DNA of 64,000 bases from Endomychus coccineus (lineage: Eukaryota; Arthropoda; Insecta; Coleoptera; Endomychidae). The DNA is taken from contig OY294068.1 of assembly GCA_958510875.1 (NCBI GenBank), positions 28,810,297 through 28,874,296 on the forward strand, in the 5' to 3' direction. The notes below the pieces were generated by a model. That model worked only from the letters and a program-made list of their open reading frames with translations, was not told the origin of the DNA and did not search any database. Of this stretch, positions 1 through 10,988 are shown piece by piece. Position numbers and translations under genes: made by a program. Position 1 is the first letter of the stretch. Every line of letters starts with the position of its first letter.

Positions 1-905
1 ACTTCATGAATCCTTCGAGGTGTAGTTTCCACCAAACGTCAGTCGGGATGACATGGAACCATGCTTGAATAATTACCCCGATCAATTCTATTTTACTACT
101 GGGGTTGCGACTAGAAATCAATATGTTCATCCTTCACCACAGATCATCGATAGTATTTAAATCCGAACTGTTTCCTGGTCAATGCAGAGCATTAATATAA
201 TGTTCCTGTAACAGTTTCATGCCCGTTTTGGCTGTGTCACATGTAGCTTTATCTTCCTGGGAGATGTCTAGGACACGGTCTTCCTAATTTTACCTTCATA
301 ATCAGATCTTGGTATTTTTTAGCCATAATTGTACATTCTACCACTCCCAGTCATCGAGCAACTTCTCTTGTCATGCAACCACAGACTATTGAACTGATTG
401 GATGTTTCATAGTCGCAGAGGTGCATTCTGGTAGCATGAGTCACCTCATCACTCACAACATTTCAAAATTTGCTGTCAGCACTCCAAATCACTTGCGCCA
501 AATCTTCTGAGGTCTACTCCGCATATGTTGCTGCCCAGTTCAGTCATTTTTGCCTATGTTTTATGTTGAGGCAAGGCTTTCTTCGCAGTATTTTTTGCTC
601 GTAATCTATTCTTGCATAACTTCTCTCTAAGTGTTCTGTAACTCACATTAAGTGTAGGGATTTAAAGGACCTTGTCTTCGAATGTTTGGCGGCGGTCTTT
701 CATGGCAATTCGACAAATTCTCTTTCCATCTAGTTACTTCACCTTTCGTATTCGGCCGGATTTTAAGGGAGCATTTGTTGTTCTGGTCTCCTTATAGCGT
801 TGGCGAGCATATGTTACTCCCAGACTTCGTAGCTCCTCCACCCAATCTGTACCAGCTATGCTTCTCTCACCGGGCGTTCAATCCACACGATTCGGACACA
901 TGATG
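1..905 (-). pseudogene. Tc1-like transposase remnant, cut by window edge
   Basis: On the minus strand this is a decayed cut-and-paste transposase of the Tc1 group. The clearest part is at about 1-180, where the frame reads SSDLNTIDDLW and then a C-terminal tail ending near WWKLHLEGFMK. Tc1 enzymes have SPDLNPIENLW here, so the region of the third catalytic acidic residue is recognisable with Glu replaced by Asp. At about 560-640 the same strand gives LREKLCKNRLRAKNTAKK, matching the DNA-binding/linker part. Between these the frame is broken by several stops and shifts, so no enzyme can be made. No terminal repeat is visible because the 3' end lies outside the window. Confidence 0.75.
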
Positions 906-1790
906 GAACTGTCATCTATTTTTTATATTCTGACTACACTAGAGGAGAGCATATAGTGTTCGAAGAATATCATAGGTATGAGCCAGCGGTGGAATGTTGG
1001 GGGAGGACAGGTACTAGATAAGTTCATTGGTTCCAAAAATTGAGATCGGTTTGTTTCAATGTAGTTCTCAGAAGATGCCATTGAAGAAGCGCAAAATGCA
1101 GAAACTGGATGAATTCAAATAGGTAATATGAATGAAACTATGCTCCTGGTTTTTTCTTCCAATCAGGGGATAAAAGAGAATATTTGCTCCTTCTTCTTTA
1201 TGAATCAAATATTCTATGCTGAACACTAGTTGGATAGGAGGTTGGATACATTGAAGTAGTCAAAAGACGAAAAAGTTTAACAGAAACGAGATTGAAACAA
1301 TCTTAAAATACGCACCAGAAGTAGATTTATTAATAAATGAATAGAATAGAAACTGCACTGATCATGGGTAATGTCGAGGCTTGCAAGTGTAATAAGTTGT
1401 TGTACGTATTGGAAGAAAATTTTAAAGACGAGGGTCTGTCTCTACCCAAAATCAAACCCAAGATTTAACACAGTATTATAAATGTTCATGGAGGATTTCG
1501 TATACTTGTTTTTGAATTATGCAAATTTCACATAAATTTGAGGTTTTGAAATACGAGTAGTCCACACCAAAGATTTTTTATGTTCTCCAACAAAGGAAAA
1601 TGTACCCACAATGTGTTGGAAACAATACACTGTCAAACGTTCCATGTAAAATCGCGAATCATTTGGTATAAAAAAATCTGAAGCATAGGAAATCTGTACA
1701 TTGTTTGCGAAGATCTTCTTTCTTGGAAATGCTGGAATCAGTGAAAACGTCACCATGGTTGACGTTCGCGACGGTCGCCGAAGGTTATCT
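906..1790. other. Unassigned intergenic/repeat-derived DNA
   Basis: AT-rich DNA with only short frames and no family similarity that I recognise. A minus-strand open stretch at 1517-1756 has no recognisable motif. Confidence 0.4.
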
Positions 1791-2500
1791 TGGAGGATCG
1801 ATCTACGATCCGGCTATGGTTCGTGAACGTAGCTTAGTCTAACACGAGTGGGTGAGTGGACTATACCTGGTGAAAGTTTGGAGTTAGTCAGCAAGCACGT
1901 TTAACCATAAAAACCTCGGCACAGTGTCTTCCTATTCCAGATGCGGTAGGTTATTCGAAGGAAGCTAAACGGTTACCCATCCACGTTCCTGGTGAAACGG
2001 GTGACAAGGGGAGGTGAGAGTTGGCTATAGCCCAGAAGAAGCGTTAATATAGTCTAGCAAGTACCGCCAATAATATAGTCTAGCAAGCAGCGCCCGTAGC
2101 GAGCGAGTCCGCCTCAGTAGTCCTTCCAGCGCAAAGGCGAAAAAACAGCTGTCTCTATATCTGTATCTATCCCAGATTTCTGGGTGATGGATTCGCGGCC
2201 AGGGCAATGATATGTTATATGCCGATGATACGAGGTCGACGGCTACTCGTCAAACGGAAGCTGTTTAACACTGAACACGAGTAGGCAGGGGGTGAGGGGG
2301 TCAGATAGTTCAAAAGACCGTTTCCTCTACAAATAAGACGTCGGCTTCTGCCCGGCAGTGACGTGCTGCTAAAAGTGGGAAAGGGCAAGTTAGACACTGG
2401 TTGGACAACCGGGGGGCTAGACCCTCAAAGTACTTATCGTGCCAAAGGTAAGGATCTCTCTATAATCAGCCAGATAGCGAGCGCACGAAAAATGCTCAAA
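1770..2500 (+). repeat. Zinc-knuckle-like tandem repeat, copy 1
   Basis: A relatively GC-rich block that matches 48300-49270 along most of its length. Shared landmarks include AGCTTAGTCTAACACGAGT, AATATAGTCTAGCAAG, GGCTACTCGTCAAACGGAAG and CTTATCGTGCCA, in the same order. It consists of about three diverged units. Each carries a CGR-type remnant (for example TGCGGTAGG) and an ACACGAGT-like junction. In the other copy these units read as ruined retrotransposon zinc knuckles. No open frame survives. This copy is shorter than the other because some internal segments are missing. Confidence 0.65.
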
Positions 2501-2509
2501 ACAAGGCGA

Positions 2510-3640
2510 ATAACTTGAAAACGGCTCAAGGTGCCACATTGAATTTTTATGCCAGTTAATTTCGAGCATCATATCTAGTTTTCGTGAAAATTCCAACTGG
2601 AATGCATTCACCATTTGGTCGTCATACGAGAACATACATACATAACCCAATTGATTCAAGAAACGACTTCGTTCTCTACGCTCACTCCGTATACAAAATT
2701 TGCAAGTTCCTCATTGTTTGATATTTTTATTCATGTGTAAAATATATTTTATGGAGGTTTTATTATTCAATTCAGGTTTATAATCAGTTATATGTTTCAT
2801 TATACACGATGGGGCACAAGTGATCTGAAAGAGTATAGCACTCGTGTGTGAATTGCTGTGTTAAGATAACAACAATGGAAGGCTCGTGAATGTCACCACC
2901 ATGGTACCAGCGAGTCTGCAGTCAAATAATGAATTAAAATTAGGGATATACTGTATGCATGATTCAAGCCGCGGGAACGAACACAACACTAACAAAACAA
3001 TTATCCCTCAATAGCAAAAGGTAGTGTGTCTGCGCGTTATGTTGGTCGAGTAGGCCATTGTTTATTGACATATCGTGGGGTGGAACGTCAATCAAATAAT
3101 TCAGTACGCGTAGTGCGTGCGGGGTGCTAATACTTGCCACGTACCGTGTAATTGGCGTCCGAAATACAACACTTGCGTCTTAGGGAACGAAAAAGAGCTT
3201 ACTATTTCATACTCGGCTGCCTCTTCTGGACCAAAACTCATAATTAGCCAACTCGGATCCCCTAGTCTCGGGGGATAACGTTTGCTCAAACTAATTGCTT
3301 TTACAGCAATCATAAAGTCAAAAGGGTTCGTTATATCTATTAGTGGCAAACATAGGTTTTCTTATGGGAATGTACAGAGTATTAGGCTCTTAAAATAATG
3401 CACAATCACTCTCTCGGAAATATATCGCCCGTGGGAAGTTAATTTTCTATTCTATACTAATTTAGCAAGATAAGTTATTATTGTGTATAAATAGTTTTAA
3501 TCAAGAGTATAAACTTTATAAATATAAAGCTGTTTCATCAGCTAAGATGGTGATGATGCTCTATAGTAAATACATATAATACATTATAGTGTCGCATTAT
3601 TACTGTCATTTGACACAAGCTTAGTTCGACATGGCACACA
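2510..3640. other. No recognisable gene
   Basis: Mixed AT-rich DNA. A minus-strand open stretch at 3101-3349 has no recognisable motif. I see no RNA gene or clear repeat boundary here. Confidence 0.4.
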
Positions 3641-3679
3641 CGTGTGTTTTATAAATTATAGCACACATATGAGTTATGA

Positions 3680-3760
3680 ATTCTTGGCTTCCGGATGGAT
3701 TCCGCGCCACAATAGCTTGATGTCAACGTTTCGCCAACCATTACGTGTGGCATCTCCAGA
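3680..3760 (-). repeat. Penelope-type terminus, family C, inverted
   Basis: Read on the minus strand, this carries TAATGGTTGGCGAAACGT followed by the CATCAAG and GGAATCCATCCGGAAG blocks. They recur at 7345-7430 and, as an inverted pair, at 17474-17632. It abuts the RT fragment that follows on the plus strand. The CGAAAC part resembles the 3' half of a hammerhead core, but the CUGANGA half is degraded. Confidence 0.55.
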
Positions 3761-4130
3761 ATTTTCATGGAAGCTTTTGAGCAAAATGCTATTAACTCAT
3801 ATGTTCTCAATCCGAAATGTTGGTTTAGATACTTCGACGACGCTTTTGTTCTTTGGCAACATGCTCGCGAAAATCTTGTTCCCTTCCTCAATCATTTAAA
3901 TTCATTACATCCCAATATCCGTTTCACCAGGAAAGTTGAATCGGAAGGTTCACTCCCGTTCCTAGATGCATTAGTTAGTCGACAGGCTGGGGATACTTTG
4001 GGACATTCTGTGTTTCAAAAATCCACTCACACCAATAGATAGCTCATTGGCATTTCCGAACACTACCCTGCCCAAGAGCAATCTGTCATAATATCCTTGG
4101 TTCACAGAGCTATTAACTTATCCCAACCTG
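3759..4130 (+). pseudogene. Penelope-like reverse transcriptase fragment
   Basis: The plus strand encodes a piece of the RT palm and thumb of a Penelope-like retroelement. It contains WFRYFDDAFVLW, the catalytic YxDD box with Phe at the variable position, then an LNSLHPNIRFT segment, LPFLDALVSR and QKSTHTNR. These occur in this order in Penelope proteins. The frame stops at 4042, where the family continues with a Tyr, and similarity goes on to about 4130 (HYPAQEQSV, LVHRAINL). The N-terminal fingers and the C-terminal GIY-YIG nuclease are missing. It is directly preceded by an inverted family C terminus, so this is one truncated insertion. Confidence 0.85.
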
Positions 4131-4199
4131 AACATTCAAAAAGCCATGAAGAAATACACGTCGACTAAAATTCCAAATCAATCTGACCCACAAACACCC

Positions 4200-4790
4200 C
4201 ACTTCCTTTATTCACTGCCTATCTTCCATATATTGAAAATATAACAGAATTTCCAAAATCCTTAAGAACACTGAGAAAATGACCTTATAGAACTTTTATC
4301 TTGGCATGAGGATACTTACGATTATACAATATTGCATACTGATAAAGATATTTCTTTTTAAACTCAAGTCCTCTTCACATTAGAATTATTGTGTATATAA
4401 CACTTTACTTGTGATTACATATTTTATAACCCCTATATATTTGGTTAACTGATCTAGTAATACGATATGTATACCGTGAATATTATATGATCAGTAGATA
4501 TACAACATTTACATTATGGTTATGGCCCCAGTTATTTTGCCGTTAACTGAGCATTGATTTAATTGTTATGACTCTATTCCATAATATGAGGAAAACAGTT
4601 GTTTTGTTGTAGAACCATCGTTGTATAAATATGTTTGATCTCTATAACCTTGAAACCAATAAAAACTTACATCCTCAAGTTCTGGTCTCGTGCATGTGGC
4701 TGCCTAGATAAATGACATTCAGATGAGAAAATTAAATAGGCATGACTTTTCAAAATGATAGGAGATAAAAATAGAATAAAAAGTATGGCT
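4200..4790. other. AT-rich spacer
   Basis: No coding or RNA feature recognised. Confidence 0.4.
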
Positions 4791-4812
4791 GTGATTGTTC
4801 GATTCTTGTGAT

Positions 4813-4998
4813 ATGCGAGTGGAAGTTGGTGGTGGTAGTACTGGTAGTGACAGCGCGACGGCTTGGTCAATAGAATACTCAATGGTCTTGCATAAAGCCG
4901 AAAACGTGTTGCTACATGAAAAGGCACCTCTAATTGATGCAAAAATGGAGTCATTTGACGCATTTGATTTAACAGAAAAGAATTGGAAAGGTTTGGAG
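4813..4998 (+). CDS. Possible 5' exon of an unidentified gene
   Basis: An ATG at 4813 opens 62 codons that end exactly at a strong splice donor (GAG followed by GTAAGT at 4999). The peptide starts MRVEVGGGSTGSDS and later has ESFDAFDLTEKNWKGLE, a mixed acidic composition unlike the low-complexity frames nearby. I do not recognise the family. No matching downstream exon was found in the AT-rich DNA that follows. It may be the first exon of a gene with a long intron, or chance. Confidence 0.25.
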
Positions 4999-5039
4999 GT
5001 AAGTAGGTATCTACATTCACGTTATGTAGTTGATGTATA

Positions 5040-5965
5040 ACTAGTTGTGTAAAATTATTTTACATTTTCACATCTCCACCAATTTGTAACACTGTCTTTA
5101 TAATAGTCTTAGTCATACGGTTAAGGTTAGTGTTGGTATATTTCAAAATAAATGTAGGTAATTTTATTACTAAAGATTAATGTCTGTCCAGTTGCTGTGA
5201 TTTTCAAGGATTACGTTAAATTGAAGCTGCATATTATTATAATGTAAGGATATATTTTACAGCTGAAACGTTCCTGTTAAATACACTTATTGTTGAGATT
5301 ATTTGTATTGTTTTATGTAAGTTTAACGTATAGTTTCAGTTCTGATGCAGAATACGCATTTTAATGTAAAGTTGGTTATAATATAAATATATTGTTTTTC
5401 CTAAAATTTTAGTTCCTTTTTAAAAACAGTTTTTAATTTTCCTGTTGATTTCCTGACTACCTCTTATAATCAGTTTTAAGTGACGAAGCCCAATTTATTG
5501 ACGGATGAAGAACCTATCGCAAAACTAAACATTTCTCTTGAAATATACATTTTATTTCATAAGTTTTTCTTATATAAAATCATTCATTTTGGTATTAAAT
5601 TTTTTATTTGGGTATTTTCAAGCAATTGGTAAGTGAATTCAGTTAGAACATCAGCCTATAAATTAATTATCTATGTAACTAGTTGTTTACTATTATATAA
5701 CGGGGATTTTAAAGTATATAGGAGATAAACAAGTGGTTATATATGGCTTGAAAACTGTTCTATACCCAAGATTTCTGTTAAGTTGACATAATACAACTGA
5801 TACTTGGTGCGATTAGCTAATTGTATTGATGTAGAGATGTAAAATATAAATTCTGAGGAAGATAATTCAATTGGAAACTTGTCTTCAAAAACTGTGTTAT
5901 TATTGGTATAGAATTGAGCAGAATATCTGTTAAATAACGTTTCATCGTGGATACTTACCTTGATA
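5040..5965. other. AT-rich spacer
   Basis: Long AT-rich stretch, nothing recognised. Its right end may hold decayed sequence of the envelope gene that follows. Confidence 0.4.
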
Positions 5966-5970
5966 TTTGA

Positions 5971-6830
5971 AACGCGGTATAATTAACGGCCTTGGTTCGA
6001 TATTTAAAAGCATTACGGGAAATTTGGATAATGAAGACGGAGAACATTTTGATAAAAAAATCAAACAATTAGAACAAAATCAAATTTTATTAAGTGATTA
6101 TGTTAGAAAACAATAATACTTTCTCTCCTCCAGTGTAATTAATAGGCTAAACCAAACAATTTCAGACCTTCATCAGAACGAGAAAGCACTAGAAAAACGT
6201 TTAGTCCAGACCGACGATTTATTAAATCAATATTCATCTGCAACTAATATTCATAATATCGCCGATACTTTGAACCCATTCCAGCTAATATATCAAGCTA
6301 TTAAAAAAATCCTAGATAACCTAGTCACCGCAATAATTTTCACGAAATTAAAACTTATGCACCCCAGTATAATATCAACAAATGAACTTTATAATTCTTT
6401 GACGTATTTAAAACTTACAACAGATTCAGAACAATTACCATTCGAAATGAGATACGTAAATCTAGTTTACTATTCAAAACTAATAAAAGTAGATTCGTAT
6501 GTTTATGACGACAAATTCGTGTTCATTCTTAACGTTTCTATATACCACAATATAATATTCAACCTTTATAAATCATACCCAATTCACATATGGCATGAAT
6601 CAACAACCTTTCGATTGTTAGTTCCTGATACCAGATATGTATTATTATCATGAAATTACCTGGCCTACGAAACTGAAGATATCAACAGTACCTTTTTCTG
6701 CCAAGCAACAATTATGGAAAATGCTAATAAGGATAAATGCGAAGCCAATATTATTTTAAATCAAAATTTGGCCAACTGTACCCATCATGCAACTCGGTCC
6801 AAAATGACGAACATAACCTAAAAAATTGAC
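5971..6830 (+). pseudogene. Endogenous errantivirus-type envelope remnant
   Basis: The plus strand carries a broken copy of an insect retrovirus (Ty3/gypsy errantivirus) envelope protein, related to the baculovirus F-type fusion proteins. The diagnostic part is at 5971-6110, with GLGSIFKSITGNLD and an acidic-to-lysine segment. This is the start of the membrane-anchored subunit, just after the expected processing site. A heptad-like stretch follows (NRLNQTISDLHQNEKALEKR). An in-frame stop near 6113 interrupts it, and the frame open from 6270 ends at 6653. Weaker similarity continues to about 6830. The N-terminal subunit, gag, pol and LTRs are not recognisable nearby, so this is an old isolated fossil. 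Confidence 0.75.
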
Positions 6831-6839
6831 AAAGTGGCA

Positions 6840-7290
6840 AAACGCGGTTTTGCTTAAATAAGTAAAAATTTATAGCATGGATCGAAAAAAGTTAAATGAG
6901 AAAATTGTAGGTATCAAATAGATCTATAGATTTGCTTCTATGATAATTATCGATATCTTCCATACTTTTCGAGTTATATTGAAAAAACCGTAAGAAATCG
7001 GGGTATCCAGAAATCGTTAACCATTACGTACCCATACTTGCTATTTGCTGTACGTATATATGGTCCACGGCAAGTTCAAAACGCGATTTCTTTTTAAATT
7101 TAAAATATTAATAGTTTAAAGGTAAAAAATAAAAGGCGCTCTCATAAATTGGCTAGAATATTATGTTCGCAATATTTTGAAACCCATCCTCGAAAATCCA
7201 CTTCGCTTATGATCACACAACGACAGGGTTAGGTGCCAGAACGGAGTTAACCACCGGAATAAAGGCATAGAACTGTGTAGCGTGTAGGAT
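6840..7290. other. No recognisable gene
   Basis: AT-rich. The only structure seen is a short hairpin, GTAGGATTTTTCCTAC, at about 7285-7300. Confidence 0.35.
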
Positions 7291-7329
7291 TTTTCCTACA
7301 ATAAATACCGCAGAAGAATCAGTTTCAGT

Positions 7330-7440
7330 TCAAGCCTCAAAACTGCCCTGAACATGGCACTTGTAATGGTTGGCGAAACGTCGGCATCAAGTCGTCTTAT
7401 TATGACGTGGAATTCATGCGGAAACCAACAATTTTCATGT
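7330..7440 (+). repeat. Penelope-type terminus, family C
   Basis: Forward copy of the same terminus as at 3680-3760: CCTGAACATGGCAC, then TAATGGTTGGCGAAACGT, CGGCATCAAGTCG and GACGTGGAATTC. It looks like a hammerhead remnant in which the core (expected CUGANGA) reads CTGAACA, so cleavage is not expected. No coding sequence of the element precedes it. Confidence 0.5.
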
Positions 7441-7444
7441 AAGT

Positions 7445-8535
7445 TTAAATTGAAAAGATTTGAATCTAAATCTAAATATCAAGGGAGAAGCTTCAAAGAA
7501 ACTTGATCTAAATCGATTACTTCTAGATTCCGTCTGATAGTTGTATGCCACGTTAATTAATTATTAATAAACACATGTCATACACTTCTAGATTATAGTT
7601 TCTGAATTGCGTATTGATCCCACGTTCTGTAAATCAGACAACAGAGATAACGACATTTAATGCAATCCATTCGACATTGCAATATTGGTAATCATCGTTG
7701 TTTTAATTGTGATGGTACATTCCGTACAATATGTGTGGGTCCAATGGATCGTACTTTCGCTCTCTTGGAGATCAGTATCCCGCGACACACCGCGTCCCTC
7801 GCGCCTACTTTAACCAGGCCTGACACCGCGGTGTTCCCAGTCTCCAGCGGTGTAATATGTGGGAATTTGTCGCCGTAAATTTACAGAATCAGGCAGGAGG
7901 CCGACTAGAAGGGCTTTACACGGAGACATCCACATATCAGGATGGGATTCCGAACGCGCTCCTTGGAATTAAGGTGTTCTTCCGGAGATTAGCCCTATGC
8001 TGTTCTGTACATATTTTTTATTTTATTTCAGCTATTTATCGTGAAAAAAGATCACTTTTAACGGGATAGGGTTTTGTAAGCATGTTCGGAAGATATAAAA
8101 TATATCACTCGTGATAAATGTAAACTAGGAATTCAATATTCACAGTAATGTTATGGCCACATCTTATCTATTAGGACCTTTGATACAAATTTGACAATAC
8201 TTGCTGCCCTTGCTTTAATCCTTTGTGATCATCGGATCTAGTTTTAGAACAACGTTGCTAGCTTCTCCCTGATTAACAGGTAATTGAATACCTACTTATG
8301 ACCAGATATTATTATATAAAAAACCTATGATCAACCGATTACTAACGTTCCTCATTTTATTAGCATAACACTTCTGCGGGCTGAATGAATAGGCTCATTC
8401 AACATTTTTTTTTATTTCATAATTCAGAAGTACTGTACTCAAATAGTCTAACTACCAACAAATTTTTTTTTTATCTACATGTTTACAGCCTAAAATTAGT
8501 ATTTGATATCCGTGCGCGTCTAAACGAGGCGCGGC
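7445..8535. other. Unassigned DNA with a GC-richer block
   Basis: About 7730-7990 is clearly more GC-rich than its surroundings (for example CCGCGACACACCGCGTCCC) and so may be transposon-derived, but no protein motif is visible in any frame. The rest is AT-rich. Confidence 0.35.
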
Positions 8536-8540
8536 TGATT

Positions 8541-8556
8541 GTGACGTCACTATACG
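8541..8556 (+). repeat. Left arm of inverted repeat flanking the THAP gene
   Basis: GTGACGTCACTATACG here is present in perfect inverted form at 9452-9467. It contains the palindromic CRE-like site TGACGTCA. The two copies bracket the THAP gene, so they could be transposon termini, or promoter and flank sites shared by chance. Confidence 0.5.
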
Positions 8557-8664
8557 TACGGTTGATGAGCGTCAGACAAGAGGTATTCGTTATTAGTCAA
8601 CTCGGGTCAGTTTTCGTTGTGTGTTGACTATATGTATCGTGAATTTACTGTCGTTTGATTTATA

Positions 8665-9188
8665 ATGAGCGATAAAAAGAGTTTTCGCAAAAGTTGCGTG
8701 GTAACAGAGTGTAGGAATACATCTATAAATGCACCGGATAAGCTATTCATTTGTTTTCCTGCCAACCAGGAAGTAAGAAAAGCTTGGCAGCGTGCTATGC
8801 GTAGAACTGATTTTGTGTCTGACAAAGGATCGAGATACTGTTGGGAAGATCATTTTGATGTGAGCATATCAATATAATAAGGGTGAGTTTAATTTCTAAC
8901 ATATCATTTTCATATCAGGTTGAAAAGGACATAGAAATTTACATGTACTTAAAAACTATGAAAAGTGGCAAATACAAATGAAGTCAGGTGTAATACCGCA
9001 TATTTTTGATTGCCAAAAAAACCGCACTTATTCACATAGTACCAAACCTAGGGAAGAGCTAAATATTATGCAGACTTACATCACTGAAATTTCTGATAAT
9101 AATTTGGCTGCTCTTAATGAAGACACAAAAAGAGAAACTACTACTGCGATACAAACCGCGGATCGTGGTATTCAAGTGAATGTGCAGT
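8665..9188 (+). pseudogene. Small THAP-domain gene, two exons, frameshifted
   Basis: Exon 1 (8665-8859, 65 codons) encodes a THAP zinc finger, a C2CH DNA-binding domain used by P-element-type transposases and by host regulators. Visible are CVVTECRN (first Cys pair), FPANQEVRKAWQRAM with the invariant Trp, and YCWEDHF. Family members usually have Cys-Cys-Glu-Asp-His, so the third zinc ligand appears replaced by Trp (TGG). A 59-bp intron (8860-8918, GTGAGC to CATATCAG) leads to exon 2, VEKDIEIYMYLK. A one-base shift near 8975 precedes SGVIPHIFDC, the THAP-end motif. A GTAAGT donor follows at 9189. Either a decaying gene or the 5' end of a THAP-bearing transposon; the flanking inverted repeats favour the latter. 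Confidence 0.7.
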
Positions 9189-9451
9189 GTAAGTATAGAA
9201 GAATACTTCTGATAAAATCTAGTGTATTTATTTACCGTTGTAATTTTACTCCCTTCATTTCACTGCTAATAAAGTCCTTATTTTTGTTGAAATAGTCCAT
9301 TATCATAAATATATCCACTTCTGGTAGATTACCAGAATCTTCTTTCATAAATCCAGCTTTCAATGCGTACATTTTGAACAGAACAATACACTTCACCAAC
9401 AGGATAAATACGAGTAACACACGCGATGCCGCGGCCACCAAACTACGTGAG

Positions 9452-9467
9452 CGTATAGTGACGTCAC
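9452..9467 (-). repeat. Right arm of inverted repeat flanking the THAP gene
   Basis: Reverse complement of 8541-8556, a perfect 16-bp match that includes TGACGTCA. Confidence 0.5.
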
Positions 9468-9644
9468 GCGCTGTTTTCGGTACTTTTCCACCAGCGCAAC
9501 TTCAACTTGAATTATTTCAGTACAGGATAAAGCTATTGGTCTGAAATTTTTGTCAGTATGTTAGGGGTCCAGACACTACAAAAAAATCCATAAAAAGGTT
9601 ATAATGTTAATTTCACTGAACGACCCTATTATTGTATGAAGGAA

Positions 9645-9995
9645 AAATGTACTGTAAATGATTTAGAAAGAGGTAATGAAAGACGTTAAAATATTATACT
9701 CTATATTACATTAAAATCTTATTCATATGGTCTACATTATTTATTGTACAAACGATGTTTTATCCTGACACCTGCAACTGTCAGGTTGATTTTCGAAATA
9801 ATTGACTCATCATGAAATTACTTTCGTGTACCACAGAGCATAGAGCTATCCTGTATAAAGAATAATTCAATTCCACAGAGTAAAACCATATCATAAAATA
9901 TTTTCAATCTAAAAATGAGAGTTTCAGATACTCCTGTAGATTAAATATACACTCGGTTATTATTGATGTTGAATAAGATATTATAATAGCATATG
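9645..9995. repeat. Dispersed repeat E, copy 1
   Basis: Diverged copy of the sequence at 16235-16570. Shared landmarks in order are AATGAAAxACGTTAAA, a GACACCTG...TGTCAGGTTG hairpin-like block, TACCACAGA and AAATGAGAGTTTC...ATATAxAC. Noncoding, no termini identified. Confidence 0.55.
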
Positions 9996-10309
9996 ATAAA
10001 CTAAAGATACCACTTGAAACGAGGCTACCAGTCAAAAAACAATATAGTTCCTATTTTCAACACTTTGTGACAATTTGCAAAATATCCGTGGGACAAATAG
10101 GAACCAATTGTCTCCAGTTATTTCGTACGCAAGCACGAATGCATGCACATAAAGATATAATGTCGAAAATAGTCTAGATCAATTTAGAAACGCTCAAAAC
10201 GGATTTTCCCTTCGAATTTTTGAAAATTTTTATTCAGACAGTTTGATAATGATTCGTGGTTTTCTAAAGAAGTTTGGTCTCAACGGTATCTTCAAATTTA
10301 GTTCAGCTG

Positions 10310-10986
10310 CACCAACAAGTTATTAAAAAAAAGTGTTATAAACAGCCTTACAGATCGCGCTGTTAAATTGTCCCATCCAGAGCACCGTCCCAAAAATTTC
10401 AAAATTGTTCATAATACACTGGAAATTAATGACTATCCAAAAACATTTTTTAGCCCATCATTAAAGGAAAAATAAACAAAATCTATAATGGTAGGCGATA
10501 TATAAATAATATAAACGGTAATACAGATAATTTTATAACATTACCATACATTCCGGAGAGAAAATTAAAAAAATGTTTAAATTATGATGTAAATGTCGCG
10601 CATAAACCTACTAACTGGGTTGGTAAATATTTTTCAAATCTAAAACCTTCAATACCTAAAGATGAACAAACCCACCCAGTATGTAAATTAAATTGTTTAG
10701 ATTGCGATGGGAATCATACAGGAATCTGTAAGCTATGTTTACAAAAAATAAAATATAGTCATACTAGGGAAAATCTTATAAAATTCTAATGGTCTTGTTA
10801 AACATTGTTTCGATTATAACCATCAATTCGATTACAAAAGTGTTAGTATTTTAACTAAAGAGATTATTATAAAAGATCTTAAAACGTGACTCTATGTTCG
10901 TAAATCATAGGATAGACTTCCATCGTTAAGTCAAATTTCTAATTTAATTAGTTAAAACCCTTTCAAATTTTACATGCGTCTTTATA
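10310..10986 (+). pseudogene. Penelope-like GIY-YIG end fragment, interrupted
   Basis: This is the C-terminal third of a Penelope-like polyprotein on the plus strand, in several frames. It reads VINSLTDRAVKLSHPE, then KIVHNTLEIND, a linker with AHKPTNWVGKYF, and KLNCLDCDGNHTGI. The last is the start of the GIY-YIG nuclease module, with GNHTGI where YxG-type residues are expected. Matching copies lie at 15060-15365 and 39965-40530. Multiple stops and shifts show decay. The 3' end stops where a TA-flanked DNA element (10989-11892) has been inserted, at CATGCGTCTTTATA, a sequence also present in the other copies. Confidence 0.8.
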
Positions 10987-10988
10987 TA

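Noticed and set aside
3535..3570. TCATCAG near 3538 as a minus-strand hammerhead
   Set aside because: CTGATGA is followed directly by AACAGC with no stem II, so it is a chance heptamer.
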